Both the position numbers and the translations under genes were made by a program. A stretch of DNA of 64,000 bases from Macrothele yani (lineage: Eukaryota; Arthropoda; Arachnida; Araneae; Macrothelidae): contig CM077006.1 in NCBI GenBank assembly GCA_039090855.1, forward strand, positions 51,469,336 to 51,533,335, written 5' to 3'. A model generated the notes under the pieces. It was not told the DNA's origin and made no database searches. It saw nothing but the letters and a program-made list of their open reading frames with translations. Shown piece after piece: positions 1 through 9,884 of this stretch. Positions within the stretch are counted from its first letter, which is position 1, and every line of letters begins with the position of its first letter.

Positions 1-146
1 ATTTGAAAAGGAAGAAAACTGAGGGGGTCAAATATGTTGTTTTGCCCCCACACTCATCTGCGTGCGGGGGCAACTGCCCCCTCTGCCCCCGCGGTTCCGA
101 CGCCGCTGCATAGGAACGGAAACAGAAACCAGTTTTGCTTAATTAT

Positions 147-148
<2 letters not shown>

Positions 149-180
<32 letters not shown>
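149..180. repeat. CT microsatellite and poly-T
   Basis: Uninterrupted CT dinucleotides followed by a T run. The counterpart in copy 2 (about 14995-15014) is shorter, so this locus has changed length since the duplication. Confidence 0.95.
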
Positions 181-1440
181 AGGTCTTTTGCAAAAAAAGT
201 ACCCGCTTATTGCATATGATTTCTACGCAGTTAGATTTAAGCGGTGTCGCATCGCAAACTGCGAATCAAATCGACCTGAATCGTTTCGCAGATATGACTT
301 TCCTTCGCATTTATTGCGAATGCGATACGTTTCATTTTGAACTCCCGTTACGCTGACCTTCGGTGAACTTTTCGAACTGTTATGGTGGTTGTTGTGGCCC
401 TTATGCCAATATTACCCCCCCCCCCCCAAGATGATTTCCTCTTCTTTTTAAAGTGTTTCGACCGGCAGAAGTTGTTCAAGGTTAATTGCTGTTAATAGGT
501 GAACCTCAAAGACACGAAGGAGAGAAGCAGTCATAGATTTTCAGACAATACCTCTCCCTTCTTATACCCCCTCCCCCCTCATTCTGCCTCTCCTCCTCTT
601 ACTTTCTTATATTTATAGTATAAAAAGTATAGTGGTCGGTCAAAAGCAGACTTCCGCATTTACACGTTTTGGCATTCAAGGAACAAGATTTCACCATTTT
701 GGTAAGAAAACTCTGAAATGTTGGGGCCGTTTTTGGATGCAAAAACTAAAAGCAGCTCCATATCACCAAGTAAGATGCCGTTGGAAGCGGAAACTCATTT
801 TGAGTGCAGTGGTGAAGCCATTTATTACTGTGGGTCTTATATCTCGAGATATTTGGGTAGGACCAGTTTGGGTATAGCACGGACAATCCTATAGACCACC
901 TGGAAACGAGCGGTAGAACAGCCTGGAGATTTATTGTTTGGACGGATTTTTTCCGCCTGTGTGAAAGGGGCCTAAAGTTTCAAAGAGAAAAATAATTTGC
1001 TCTGCTTCCAGCGTAATTAAGGGGGCTCGTAACTGGACTAATTTCACTGAGATTCGCAACTAGACCCCTTAATAATGACTAGATTAATTTAATTCCCAAT
1101 TACAATCATTTCTCCACAGCAATATCCCCACCTCAACGTTCTTAACAACAGTAGAAAAAGGAATCTCAAGGGACTGCCAAGTGAGAATGGATTTAGAGAC
1201 TAACTCTACGTTAAAGAAAACATGGGACGTTAATTCCACAAACGGTGCAGTTTTTCTATGGCATTTTTTTTAATTAAAAAAGAATTATAAGACTTTTGCT
1301 TTTTAAAAAGAAAACAATTATGCTGTATAGGGTTTATCGAGAAGCGGTCCGGCTAGAATAAAAAGTACCGGAACGGCGTTTCGGCCTTACTACACAACTG
1401 GATATTTTATAGTTCGTCATACCAGAGGTAGGAAACCAAA
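181..1440. other. Duplicated non-coding stretch, no recognised gene
   Basis: It contains a poly-C tract near 415-428 and pyrimidine-rich sequence at 540-600. A frame of 81 codons at 632-877 stays open in both duplication copies (15475-15720), but I recognise no domain in it, and conservation between recent copies is not evidence of coding. Otherwise nothing is recognised. Confidence 0.6.
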
Positions 1441-1757
1441 TCAAATCAGATCATATGTAGAGGATTTTAAGAAGGGAGTGTCTGACCCCAGGTCTTAAAC
1501 AACCCTTAGAAACAGAAAACTAGGGAGCTTTGCGCTAGAGCGCCCGATAGGAAAGTGACACGGAAGCAAAGTGGAAAGGCGGAGGAAGACGCCATTACTT
1601 ATTACCGGGGGACCAGTACCCGGGGTCCGACGGCTTAACGTGCCCATCCGACGCACAGCGGATATTTAGTGGATCGAGCTTTCGTACCAGCTGGGATCGA
1701 ACCTGAGGTCCTTTCCGTGGCAGTCACGAACGTTGCCCACAACGCCACTTTCTACAC
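1441..1757 (-). repeat. SINE-A (tRNA-derived), copy 1
   Basis: tRNA-like head on the minus strand with a B box reading GGTTCGATCCC, followed by a body shared by at least nine copies in this window. The body includes the phrases CTAAATATCCGC, CGATAGG (seen on the plus strand) and AAGGGTTGTTTAAGACC on the minus strand. The A box region is degraded in this copy. Such elements carry an internal RNA polymerase III promoter and move using LINE enzymes. Confidence 0.8.
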
Positions 1758-1765
1758 ATCTTTCT

Positions 1766-1808
1766 GTTTATAAACCATGTGAATCCACAATACACATGGT
1801 TTATAAAC
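1766..1808. repeat. Perfect 16 bp hairpin
   Basis: Arms 1766-1781 (GTTTATAAACCATGTG) and 1793-1808 are perfect reverse complements around an 11-base loop. The same hairpin is in copy 2 at about 16635-16677. It lies between a SINE-A 5' end and an RTE 3' end. It could be part of a small MITE; no function is evident. Confidence 0.85.
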
Positions 1809-1954
1809 ACCCCTAAACTGCCGCAGTAGTGCTAATTTAAGGGTGGAGATTAGACCCTGAGTTGGAAATTTGGACCCGGACTTGGCCGTCACATAATTCA
1901 ACCCGATCCACTTGACACGGAAAGATCTTCTTTGAACTATAAATTGGAATATAT

Positions 1955-2286
1955 GATCATTGTCAATCATTATCAGTCCACTGCTGAATGAAGGTCTCCC
2001 CAAGTTTCTTCAACAACAGACTGTCTTGGGCCAGTTTTTTCCATCCACCCCTCTCCCTAGTGGCCTTTTTTCTGATTCTCTTGCTGTCCCTTGGAATCCA
2101 GTCTAAAATTTCGGTTGTTCATCGGTGATCCGTTCTCCTAGAAAAATGTCCAGCCCATTGCCATTTCAGGGATTTTACTGATCATGATGTCTTCCACTCT
2201 TGTCATTTTCCTTATCCACGAGTTCCTTTTTTTATCTTTCTTGGTTACACCAAGCATGCATCTCTCCACGCTTCTTTCAGCTGTCT
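1955..2286 (-). pseudogene. RTE-type LINE reverse transcriptase 3' fragment
   Basis: The minus strand encodes part of the C-terminal region that follows the reverse transcriptase domain in RTE-clade retrotransposons. It is recognised by alignment to the cleaner copy at 60640-61214 (words such as MTRVEDIMI and GWTF/QWAGH). The element 3' end is at the left, marked by an ATC/ATT-rich tail. The fragment is cut short by the 235 bp deletion that also removed the start of the next SINE. It encodes no functional protein. Confidence 0.7.
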
Positions 2287-2578
2287 GCGTTCAACGTGAG
2301 TGACTACCACGGAGAAATCTCGGGTTCGATCCCAGACAGGTACGAACGCTCGAACCACTAAATATCCTCCGTGCGTCGGATGGGCACGTTACGGGCCCCG
2401 GGTACTGTCCCCCCAGGAATAAATATAGCTGTCTTCATTCCCCTTTCTACTCGCTTCCGTGTGACTTTCCTATCGGGCACTCTAACCCAAATCTCCTAGC
2501 TTCCTATTTCTAAGGGTTGTTTAAGACCTGGGGGTCACACTCCCTTCCTAAAATATGATTCTTCTTGCATATGATCTA
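2287..2578 (+). repeat. SINE-A, 5' truncated
   Basis: It retains the B box (GGTTCGATCCC) and the SINE-A body but lacks the A box because of the copy 1 deletion. The complete version is at 17372-17690. It ends at the typical GCATATGATC phrase. Confidence 0.8.
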
Positions 2579-2855
2579 AAAACAAGAGCAGACGAAAAAC
2601 ATAAAAAAAAAAAAAAAAAAACCTCCGATAGAAGCTTGTTTTCCTCCCTTGCAATCATGTAGAAGGGGTTGTTTAGAAATAGTTCCTTAGCAGTGCAAAG
2701 GCAATATTTTTTTAGGCTTAGCGGCACTAAGCCACTTTCTGTGTTACTAAGAGAAGCTGAGGATTTTTTGTAGGTTATCATGTATGCAAAAATAGTGAAA
2801 TCTATGTTCTATATACAAACATACTCCTATCTTACTCAAATGTTGATACTACAGA

Positions 2856-3048
2856 GATGCCCACCCGATTGCCGAGTGGTCTGAGGCTCTGGCTTCTGAC
2901 TATTTGCTAGAGTTCAGGAAGAGAATGGGGATGTGCTTGGCCAATAGCGTTGGATATGTCCGTTACACGAAACCAGTGGTGTGAAATTAGGCACTTACAG
3001 CCCTACAACCTGCTCACGGTGGTAAAGGAAAAAAAAAATAAAGGAAAA
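2856..3048 (+). repeat. SINE-C (tRNA-like), copy 1
   Basis: It begins with an A box-like TTGCCGAGTGGTCTGAGGC and ends with a 3' tail, CTCACGGTGG followed by an A-rich run, very similar to the 3' tail of SINE-B. The B box is weak. The Tc1 dimer is inserted in its A-rich tail. Copy 2 is at 17956-18148. Confidence 0.6.
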
Positions 3049-3083
3049 ATACACTGAAGAGCAATTGAATTAGAGATACCTGT

Positions 3084-4137
3084 CTAGTAACGTGTAGCAC
3101 CACCTTTCGCCCTGATGACAACGGCGATTCGTCTCGGCATGGACTCGACAAGACACCGGAAGCGTTGGGAAGCCATACGGATCCACGACCCCAGAACAAG
3201 CTCCCACAGTTCACGAAGATTTGATGGAGGGGGTCAGAGCCTCGAACATCTCTCTAGATGGGATTGAGGGCAGGTGACCTAGCTGGCTAAGGAAGCGAGG
3301 TCACGTCGGTGGAGTGTTCATCCAACCATTCGGATACAATTCGGGAGCAATTCCACGGTGCATTGTCTTGTTGCAGGATGAGGTCCCCAGTGGAATGTTG
3401 AAGACGCACAAACGGGATCAAATGGTCGTCCAGGATATCCCGGTAACGTTAACCTGTGAGGGACGTTGTCACACGTACCAGGGGTCCCATTTCATTCCAC
3501 GTAAACAGTTCCCAGACGAGAATGCCACCCCCACCAGCTTGAAGAGTACCCTGCTGGCAAGAAGGATTCATCGCTTCATGTGGTTTGTGCCGTACTCGTA
3601 TCCTGCCATCCGCATGTACCAACGTGAATCTCGACTCATCAGTCCAGGCAACATTTTTCCACATGTCTAGGGTCCGGTGGCGATGTTCCCGCGCCATGCT
3701 AATATTTGCACCCTGTGATGGGCTGTCATCAGTGGTACCCTCGTGGGACGATGGCTTCTGTACCCCATAGCGAGGAGATGGTTCTGGATGGTGTGGCTGC
3801 TCACACGTTTTTGTGCACCAGCGTTAAATTGCCGAGCGATTTCTTGCACTGTGGCCCGTCTATCCGCTGTTACAATGCGAGCTAGCCAACGATGACCCCC
3901 GTCATCCACACGCTGTTGTCCACTGCAGTTGGGCCTTGCAGGGATGGTTTTACCGGATTCGATGTACTCACGGTGCACCCGTGACACAGTGGCTCGTGAA
4001 AATCCCAGTGCCTGCACGACTTTCGAAATGGAGTGACCCATTCGTGGGTCACCGACAATTTGCATACGATCAAATGCGCTCAGATCCTTCGTCTTACCCA
4101 TACTGCGCCCGACTTTTACTGATTCCTGTCGTATCAC
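3084..4137 (-). pseudogene. Tc1-like transposase, minus arm, frameshifted
   Basis: Starts at ATG 4137. The first 130 or so residues hold the paired-like helix-turn-helix (HTH) DNA-binding region (ALGFSRATVSRVHREY, then RATVQEIARQFNAG). A frameshift near 3690 moves the frame; the next block carries the first catalytic aspartate in WTDESRF. A stop near 3449 and further shifts follow before the C-terminal RIAAV block and the stop at 3084-3086. Tc1 transposases use a DD34E triad: the second aspartate lies in a QDNAP-type block and the glutamate in NPIEHIWD, both clearer in the plus arm. Cut-and-paste DNA transposition was its role; it is not functional now. Confidence 0.85.
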
Positions 4138-4222
4138 TCTTTATATTATCGGATCGCCGCATACGTCATGTCGTTTCCGTTTACAGGGCCGCCCACAGCG
4201 CCACATTTGCATAACGCCAGCA

Positions 4223-5225
4223 GATCGTGGGCAAATTGTCGGGGCCCAACGAATGGGTCACTCCATCTGGGAAGTCGTGCAGGCACTGGGATTTTCACGA
4301 GCCACTGTGTCATGGGTGCACCGTGAGTACATCGAATCCAGTAAAACCATCCCTGCAAGGGCCAACTACCGTGGACAACAGCGTGTGGATGAGCGGGGTC
4401 ATCGTCGGCTAGCTCGCATTGTAACAGCCGACAGACGGGCCACAGTGCAAGAAATCACTCGGCAATTTAACGCTGGTGCACAAAAACGTGTAAGCAGCCA
4501 CACCATCCAGAACCATCTCCTTGCAATGGGTTACAGAAGCCATCGTCCCACGAGGGCACCGCTTCTGACCGCACATCACAGGGTGCAAAGATTAGCATAG
4601 GCGCGGGAACATCGCCACTGGACCCCAGATATGTGGAAAAATGTTGCCTGGACTGATGAGTCGAGATTCACGTTGGTACATGCGGATAGCATGATACGAG
4701 TACGGCACAAACCACATGAAGCGATGAATCCTTCTTGCCAGCAGGGTACTCTTCAAGCTAGTAGGAGTGGCATTCTCGTCTGGGGACTGTTTACGTGGAT
4801 TGAAATGGGACCCCTGGTACGTGTGACAACGTCCCTCACAGGTTAACGTTACCGGGATATCCTGGACGACCATTTGCTCCCGTTTGTGCGTCTTCATTAT
4901 CCCACTGGGGACCTCATCCTGCAACAAGACAATGCACCGTACCATCGCTCCCGAATTGTATCCGAATGGTTGGATGAACACTCCACCGACATGACCTCGC
5001 TTCCTAGGTCACCTGACCTCAATCCCATCGACCACATCTGGGATGCCATCGAGAGAGAGTTGTTCGAGGCTCTGACCCCCTCAATCAAAGCTTCGTGAAC
5101 TGTGGGAGCTTGTTCAGGGGTCGTGGATCCGTATGGCTTCCCAACGCTTCCGGTGTCTTGTCGAGTCCATGCAGAGACGAATCGCCGCCGTTATCATGGC
5201 GAAAGGTGATGCTACGCGTTACTAG
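4223..5225 (+). pseudogene. Tc1-like transposase, plus arm, no N-terminus
   Basis: Homology to the minus arm starts at DRGQIVG, about residue 23 of the family, so the start codon and first residues are missing. Pieces run through the HTH (4253-4600), the WTDESRF block (4631-4846), then QQDNAPYHRS and DHIWD (4874-5098) and a C-terminal segment in another frame ending with TAG at 5223-5225. The catalytic glutamate position reads PIDHIWD here, against PIEHIWD in copy 2, so the third acidic residue is replaced. Dead copy. Confidence 0.85.
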
Positions 5226-5359
5226 ACAGGTATCTCTAATTCAATTGCTCTTCAGTGTACATCACTTGCATTTTGAAGCATTGCTCTCTCAGTTCGGCAG
5301 GAAAATCTCGTTGATTTAACCGTCTGAAATTATTTAATGTGTTATTTCTTATAATCACA

Positions 5360-5668
5360 TCATAGGAAGAGGGTTTTAGGAAGGGAGTATCTGACCCCAA
5401 GTCTTAAACAACCCTTAGAAATAGGAAGCTAGGAGAATTGGGCTAGAATTCCCGATAGGAAAGTCACACGGAAGCGAGGTAGAAAGGGAGAGGAAGACGC
5501 CCTTATTTATTACCGAGATGCTAGTACCCGGGGTCCGACGGCTTAACGTGCCCATCCGACGCACGGCGGGTATTTAGTGCTTCGAGCGTTCGTACTTGCC
5601 TGGGATCGAACCTGAGGTTTTCTCAGTAGCAATCACGAACGTTGACCACTAGGCCACCCGTGGCCCTA
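5360..5668 (-). repeat. SINE-A, full length
   Basis: On the minus strand the A box region (TGGCCTAGTGG) and the B box (GGTTCGATCCC) are both intact, followed by the SINE-A body. Its twin is at 20463-20768. Confidence 0.85.
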
Positions 5669-6485
5669 TTTCTTATGATAGAGAACATACGCTGGCAAAT
5701 GACGAAAAGAAACGTGTTTCCAGCAGTTACTAGAATTCTGTCGAAGATTTACTGATTTGCTTAAAAATTTAACTGTTGCTTTTTTTAGCAAAAGAAAAAA
5801 GAACAATATAAGATTTTGCACAGTAAAAAACACGTTGTTATTGCCTTCTGGTGTGTCACACTACAATTATCGTATTCACTCTCTAGTTGCTAATTTTGAC
5901 ACTGCTAAATCGGCAAACCAAATCACTTTTAATAAGGATACTGCCTCGCAATGTGCATTGGAATAAAGCCAGAAGGACATCAGATTACTGCGTATTTCGT
6001 AGGAAGACCTAACAGTGATGTAACAGCAGCGTGCTGACGTTTGTACTTTTGATTTCTGATAAAGAAGAACACTGTGCTGAAAAATATTGACACATTCTCG
6101 CTACAAGTGTGAGATACAGGAAAATGTATCTTTTGCTATCATCTTGAACATAAACGGCGGAATCCAATAGTTTCAGGGGAGGACCAACTTTTCCGGGAGT
6201 TAAAACAATAATAAAAAAAAAAAATCAAAGGGGCACAGTAGCAACTGTGCCGCAACCTACAACGTAAAACTACATACTCTGTCACTATTTCATGGCACTA
6301 TCTCCCTAGTTCTACGTCTTAAATTATTCAGCGAAGGACAGTTGACCCTATGTTGTAGGCTGCGGCACGGTTGCTTTGATTATTTTCAGATATAAAATTT
6401 TTAAGAAATGAAACGGAAGAAATGTTTTACTTTATTTACTTAAAAGCAACCTATACCATATGCAATTTATAGTAACTTATGCTAA
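5669..6485. other. Duplicated non-coding stretch
   Basis: AT-rich sequence with no recognised gene. A short frame at 5757-5966 does not look coding. The word GCCGCAACCTACAACGTA (6250-6267) recurs imperfectly inverted about 90 bp downstream (near 6353-6370), a possible small hairpin. Confidence 0.5.
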
Positions 6486-7797
6486 TCTCTCTCTATATAA
6501 AACGGACTGTGTTTGTGTCTGTCAGTCGGATTTCACATAGAATTAGGCGATCTAGAGCGACGAAATTTGTTATGAAGGTACCTGTAGACATCTTCTGGTG
6601 CACCTCGAAGCGATTTTTTTTTAATTTGAATTTGATTTTTAGTTATTTAATGTTACGCGTTTCTACCCGATCTGAGTGTGTCTTTCCGCTTTGTTGACAT
6701 CAACCTGATCACACCGAACGTTAAGGCGTGCAGAAAAGTAGTTCACCATAAATTTTAGGCATTTCTTTTTTAGAATTCCGCTACGACTATTTTCATTCGT
6801 AAATACATTTATTACGCCCTTTTTTGTAAGCGTTGTTTGCCGATTGTATTATGACCTTGAGGGCGGAGAAGTAAAAAAAGAAAAGAAAATAGAACGTAGT
6901 TTTTCAATTTGCGTTATTAATTCAAAAGTGTCATACGTCAGAAGCTCATCATCAGTGTTTCTTTCAGGACTTTTTGGCCGGGGAGGCATATGGAACCTTA
7001 GAAGGTGCAAGTTTTCCATTTGCTATATATATATATATAATTTTAACTACTATATTTATATATATAGAAGTAATTACTATATATCTAGCACAGGGGCGCA
7101 TTTACAGTGGGTCTTGCCCCTCCAGAGAATAGTTCATTTTTTTTTGTGTGTGTGTTTTTGGTTAAAATGCGACTTACATCAGAAAAAAATGCCTTTATTT
7201 TATGAAAATGTATCAATTTACATTAGAAAAAAATGCTTTAATATTTCTTCAATTTTTCATTGACTTTAATTTTGTTCCAGATGGTGGATTTCAAAAACTT
7301 CCTTTTTTCATCCCCCCCCCCCGAAGAAAAATTCTAGATAGATCTCTGATATGTTAGTTACTTCAAACATTTCAGGAATAACAATTTTTTTCAACTACAT
7401 TAGGGGGGGGGAGGGGGTCCGCACTCCGCAGGCTTGAAATTTTTATCTATTAAAATCCATTCAACGCACTTTTGATCCTGAATCACGATTCCCAGACAAT
7501 TAGGTATGATTAGTCTACTTATTATATTTTGAAGAATACCATGCGTCGTAATACACTTTTTAATAAAATAAACTATAACTAGTACCATTTGAACAATTAT
7601 TTAAAAAAATATAATTGGAGAAATATTTGTAGCATAAAAAGAAACGAAACTTCCTTTTTCATCATAGCCTGAATTTATTAAAATTTGGTTCGGCAGCCTA
7701 AAATGTCTCGGGGCGGGGGGAGGTCGTTTCCGGGACTGCTTCGCCCCCTGGATGTATGCCTGAAAGAAACACTGGTTATCATACTGTGACGACGTTA
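6486..7797 (+). mobile_element. Helitron 5' portion, truncated (copy 1)
   Basis: It starts with TC after a host A (TCTCTCTCTATATAAAAC), as rolling-circle Helitrons do, and is followed by the GTCTGTCAGTCGG and CGACGAAATTTG phrases often seen near Helitron 5' ends. Contents: an AT microsatellite (7021-7085), poly-C and poly-G runs, and no helicase gene. The 3' half is missing because the duplication junction in the Tc1 element at 7800 replaced it. The complete counterpart is 21585-24758. Confidence 0.55.
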
Positions 7798-7799
7798 TA

Positions 7800-8600
7800 C
7801 ACTATCTACCAACAAGTATATGGACACCCCTGCAATCGACGATATCTGCGGTCCTGATACACGTCACGGCTGCCGCCGTTAAATATCGTGTGGGAAACAA
7901 CAACGCAACTAGTCGCATGCAAGATGCCACGCAGTTCGGAGCTCTCTGATTTCGAGAAAGGTTGCGGCCGAGACACACTGGACCTACACCTGGAGTTATG
8001 GTCTGGGGAGCAATTTCCTATGACAGCAGGAGCACTCTCGTGGTTATCCCACGCACCCTGACGGCACAGTTGTACGTCGGTCTGGTGATTCAACCTGTTG
8101 TGCTGTCATTCATGAACAGCATTCCAGGGGGCGTTTTCCAACAGGATTACGCTCGCCCGTATACCGCTGTTGTAACCCAACATGCTCTACAGAGTGTCGA
8201 GATGTTGCCGTGGCCTGCTAGATCACCAGATCTTTCACCAATCGAGCACGTATGGGACATCATTGGATGACAACTCCAGTGTCACCCCCAACCAGCATTA
8301 ACCGTCCCTGTATTGACCGACCAAGTGCAACAGGCATGGAACTCCATCCCACAAACTGACATCCAGCACCTGTACGACACAATGCATGAACGTTTGCGTG
8401 CTTGCATTCAACATTATGGCGGTTACACCGGTTATTAATGTACCAGCATTTCACATTTAAAATGGCTCTTCTCGCGCTTACAATAATCTGTGATCTTGAA
8501 ACCTTAATCGATTAAATATGTTACCAATACAAATGTATTGCCGCCATTCCATTCCTCTACAACTATTTTTTCGTGGTGTTGGGATTTTTTTCCGTCAGTG
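7800..8600 (+). mobile_element. Chimeric Tc1-like element: family X 5' end fused to family Y 3' end
   Basis: The left end (CACTATCTACCAACAAGT, preceded by TA) and the first 160 bp match the 5' end of the Tc1 element at 22884. After about 7962 the sequence is a different Tc1 family whose right end reads GATTTTTTTCCGTCAGTG followed by TA. The two ends are not inverted repeats of each other, so this is not a unit that inserted whole. It marks the junction of the 15 kb tandem duplication. Confidence 0.85.
7962..8438 (+). pseudogene. Tc1-like transposase (family Y), C-terminal half
   Basis: Homology begins in the middle of the catalytic domain (GPTPGVMVWGAISYDS), passes the second aspartate block, where QDNARP-like sequence reads QDYARPYT, then PDLSPIEHVWDIIG with the catalytic glutamate. 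A TGA at 8268-8270 interrupts the frame; the same frame then continues through QQAWNSIPQ and ends GGYTGY at TAA 8436-8438. The N-terminal DNA-binding half and the first catalytic aspartate are absent because of the junction at 7962. Confidence 0.85.
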
Positions 8601-9884
8601 TATAATTTTGTTGGATCCTTTGCTCTTGACATTCCAACATACAGCTGTCTGTAGAATCAAACGGACCAAAAGCGTTACGAATAATTTAACACGCATCCAG
8701 GAGACAGCATTGGAGCACTGACTGAACAAAATTCGTTAACAATTTGTTATCGACGATCAAATGCATCCCGTGCTTTCAGTTTCAGACGTCTTATGAAACT
8801 GACTGAAGTTTTAAAGAACACCATAAATCGCTAATAGGAACATGACCTCCAAATTTCGCCTGAATCGGTAAATAACTTTTTTAATTAGCCGTCAAAATTT
8901 TATTAACCGTTTTTGCGTATGTATATTTCTCTTTAGCGATGAATTAAAAATTCTATGCCTATTTTAAAAAGTTTTGACCGGATTCCAGTGAAATTTTGAG
9001 GGACTCTTCTTATTACCAATTCATGGTGTTGATAAAAATTTCAGCCTGTTTCGTTAAGATTTCGCACAGTTCGTTTTTGCATTTTTTTATACACAGTTCT
9101 CAAAGAATAGAACCACTTGTGGATGTGCCGCGGCGATGAATGCAGTCACGTGCTTTCAGATTTGGGGCAGATAACGATGACGTAGCAAGCGATGCTGTCT
9201 TTATTTATTAGCTTATCAATTAATTCATAACTCGCGAACGGAACAACTTAGAGGTCTTAAAATAGTTGCGTTGACCTAGAAATTCCAGTATTAATAAGCT
9301 ATGCAAATTTCACGATGCCACAGTTCGGCGTTCGAGAGTTTTTCTGCTGCAGACAAACAGATGTTTTGTGTTTTATATATAAGTTGTTTTTTAATAATTT
9401 CTTCAAATATTCAGCTATAAACGAAAAAAATTAGACTAAATTTAAAAAGGAACCTACGGGGGGCGTTCATGGATTTTCGGGGGAGGGGGCACTGGATGCT
9501 TCATCTTTATTTTTGAAAACGTTATGCGTTTTCTAAATATGGGATTCGTCGCTCTCTGCTGCGTTCTCTTTTCCTTTTGCAGATACAGTGAACCCTCAAT
9601 TATGCATTTTTCTAGGAGATGGCTTTAAAAAAACGTATAAATGTAAAAATGTATAAGCGAAATTTCAAAATGTGAAATACTGTTGTAAAAATTAATACTT
9701 TTAAAAACTGTAAGGTGTTCCTTAATAATGATTTATTTAAAGTCGAATTGGCTGCGAATAAAAAACAAGAAAGATGACACCGGATTTTCGATTGTTATGA
9801 GCACGTCTTTTGAATCCGTTCTGAGGCAAATTAAATTCATCAAAGTTATTCAAAGCCAATGGAACCGGTATGGTAAACAGTAGT
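8601..9884. other. AT-rich stretch, no gene recognised
   Basis: Contains A/T runs and a phrase at about 9587 (ACAGTGAACCCTCAATTATG) that resembles a pogo-type terminal repeat, but no matching right end was found. AACGTATAA motifs first appear near 9633. Confidence 0.5.

Larger units (their letters stand above)
3052..5257. mobile_element. Palindromic head-to-head Tc1-like dimer, copy 1
   Basis: Two transposase genes of one Tc1-like family face away from a common centre near 4147. Both outer ends carry the same terminal sequence, starting CACTGAAGAGCAATTGAATT and inverted at the right, and the unit is flanked by TA on both sides (3050-3051 and 5258-5259), the duplicated target expected for Tc1/mariner insertion. 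Neither arm shows its own inner inverted repeat; the arms meet across about 150 bp of centre. The 2.2 kb unit thus looks like a single fold-back element that inserted as one piece, though two independent insertions plus deletion cannot be excluded. Confidence 0.85.
1..7962. repeat. Segmental duplication A, copy 1
   Basis: This stretch matches 14845-23046 almost base for base, starting at base 1, so its left edge lies outside the window. It includes a CT microsatellite, a poly-C run, SINE-A copies, an RTE fragment, SINE-C, a palindromic Tc1 dimer and a Helitron 5' end. The offset between the copies is 14844 at the left and 15084 at the right. Most of that change is one deletion of about 235 bp here, matching about 17157-17391 of copy 2, which removed the 5' end of a SINE and part of the RTE fragment. 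The match ends abruptly inside a Tc1 element at about 7962. Confidence 0.95.

Noticed and set aside
632..877. 81-codon frame preserved in both duplication copies (also 15475-15720)
   Set aside because: The copies are too recent for preservation to mean selection, and no motif or splice context supports it.
3314..3670. Open frame of 118 codons on the plus strand, also seen at 18414 and, inverted, at 4592 and 19692
   Set aside because: It is the antisense shadow of the Tc1-like transposase; its conservation follows from the repeat.
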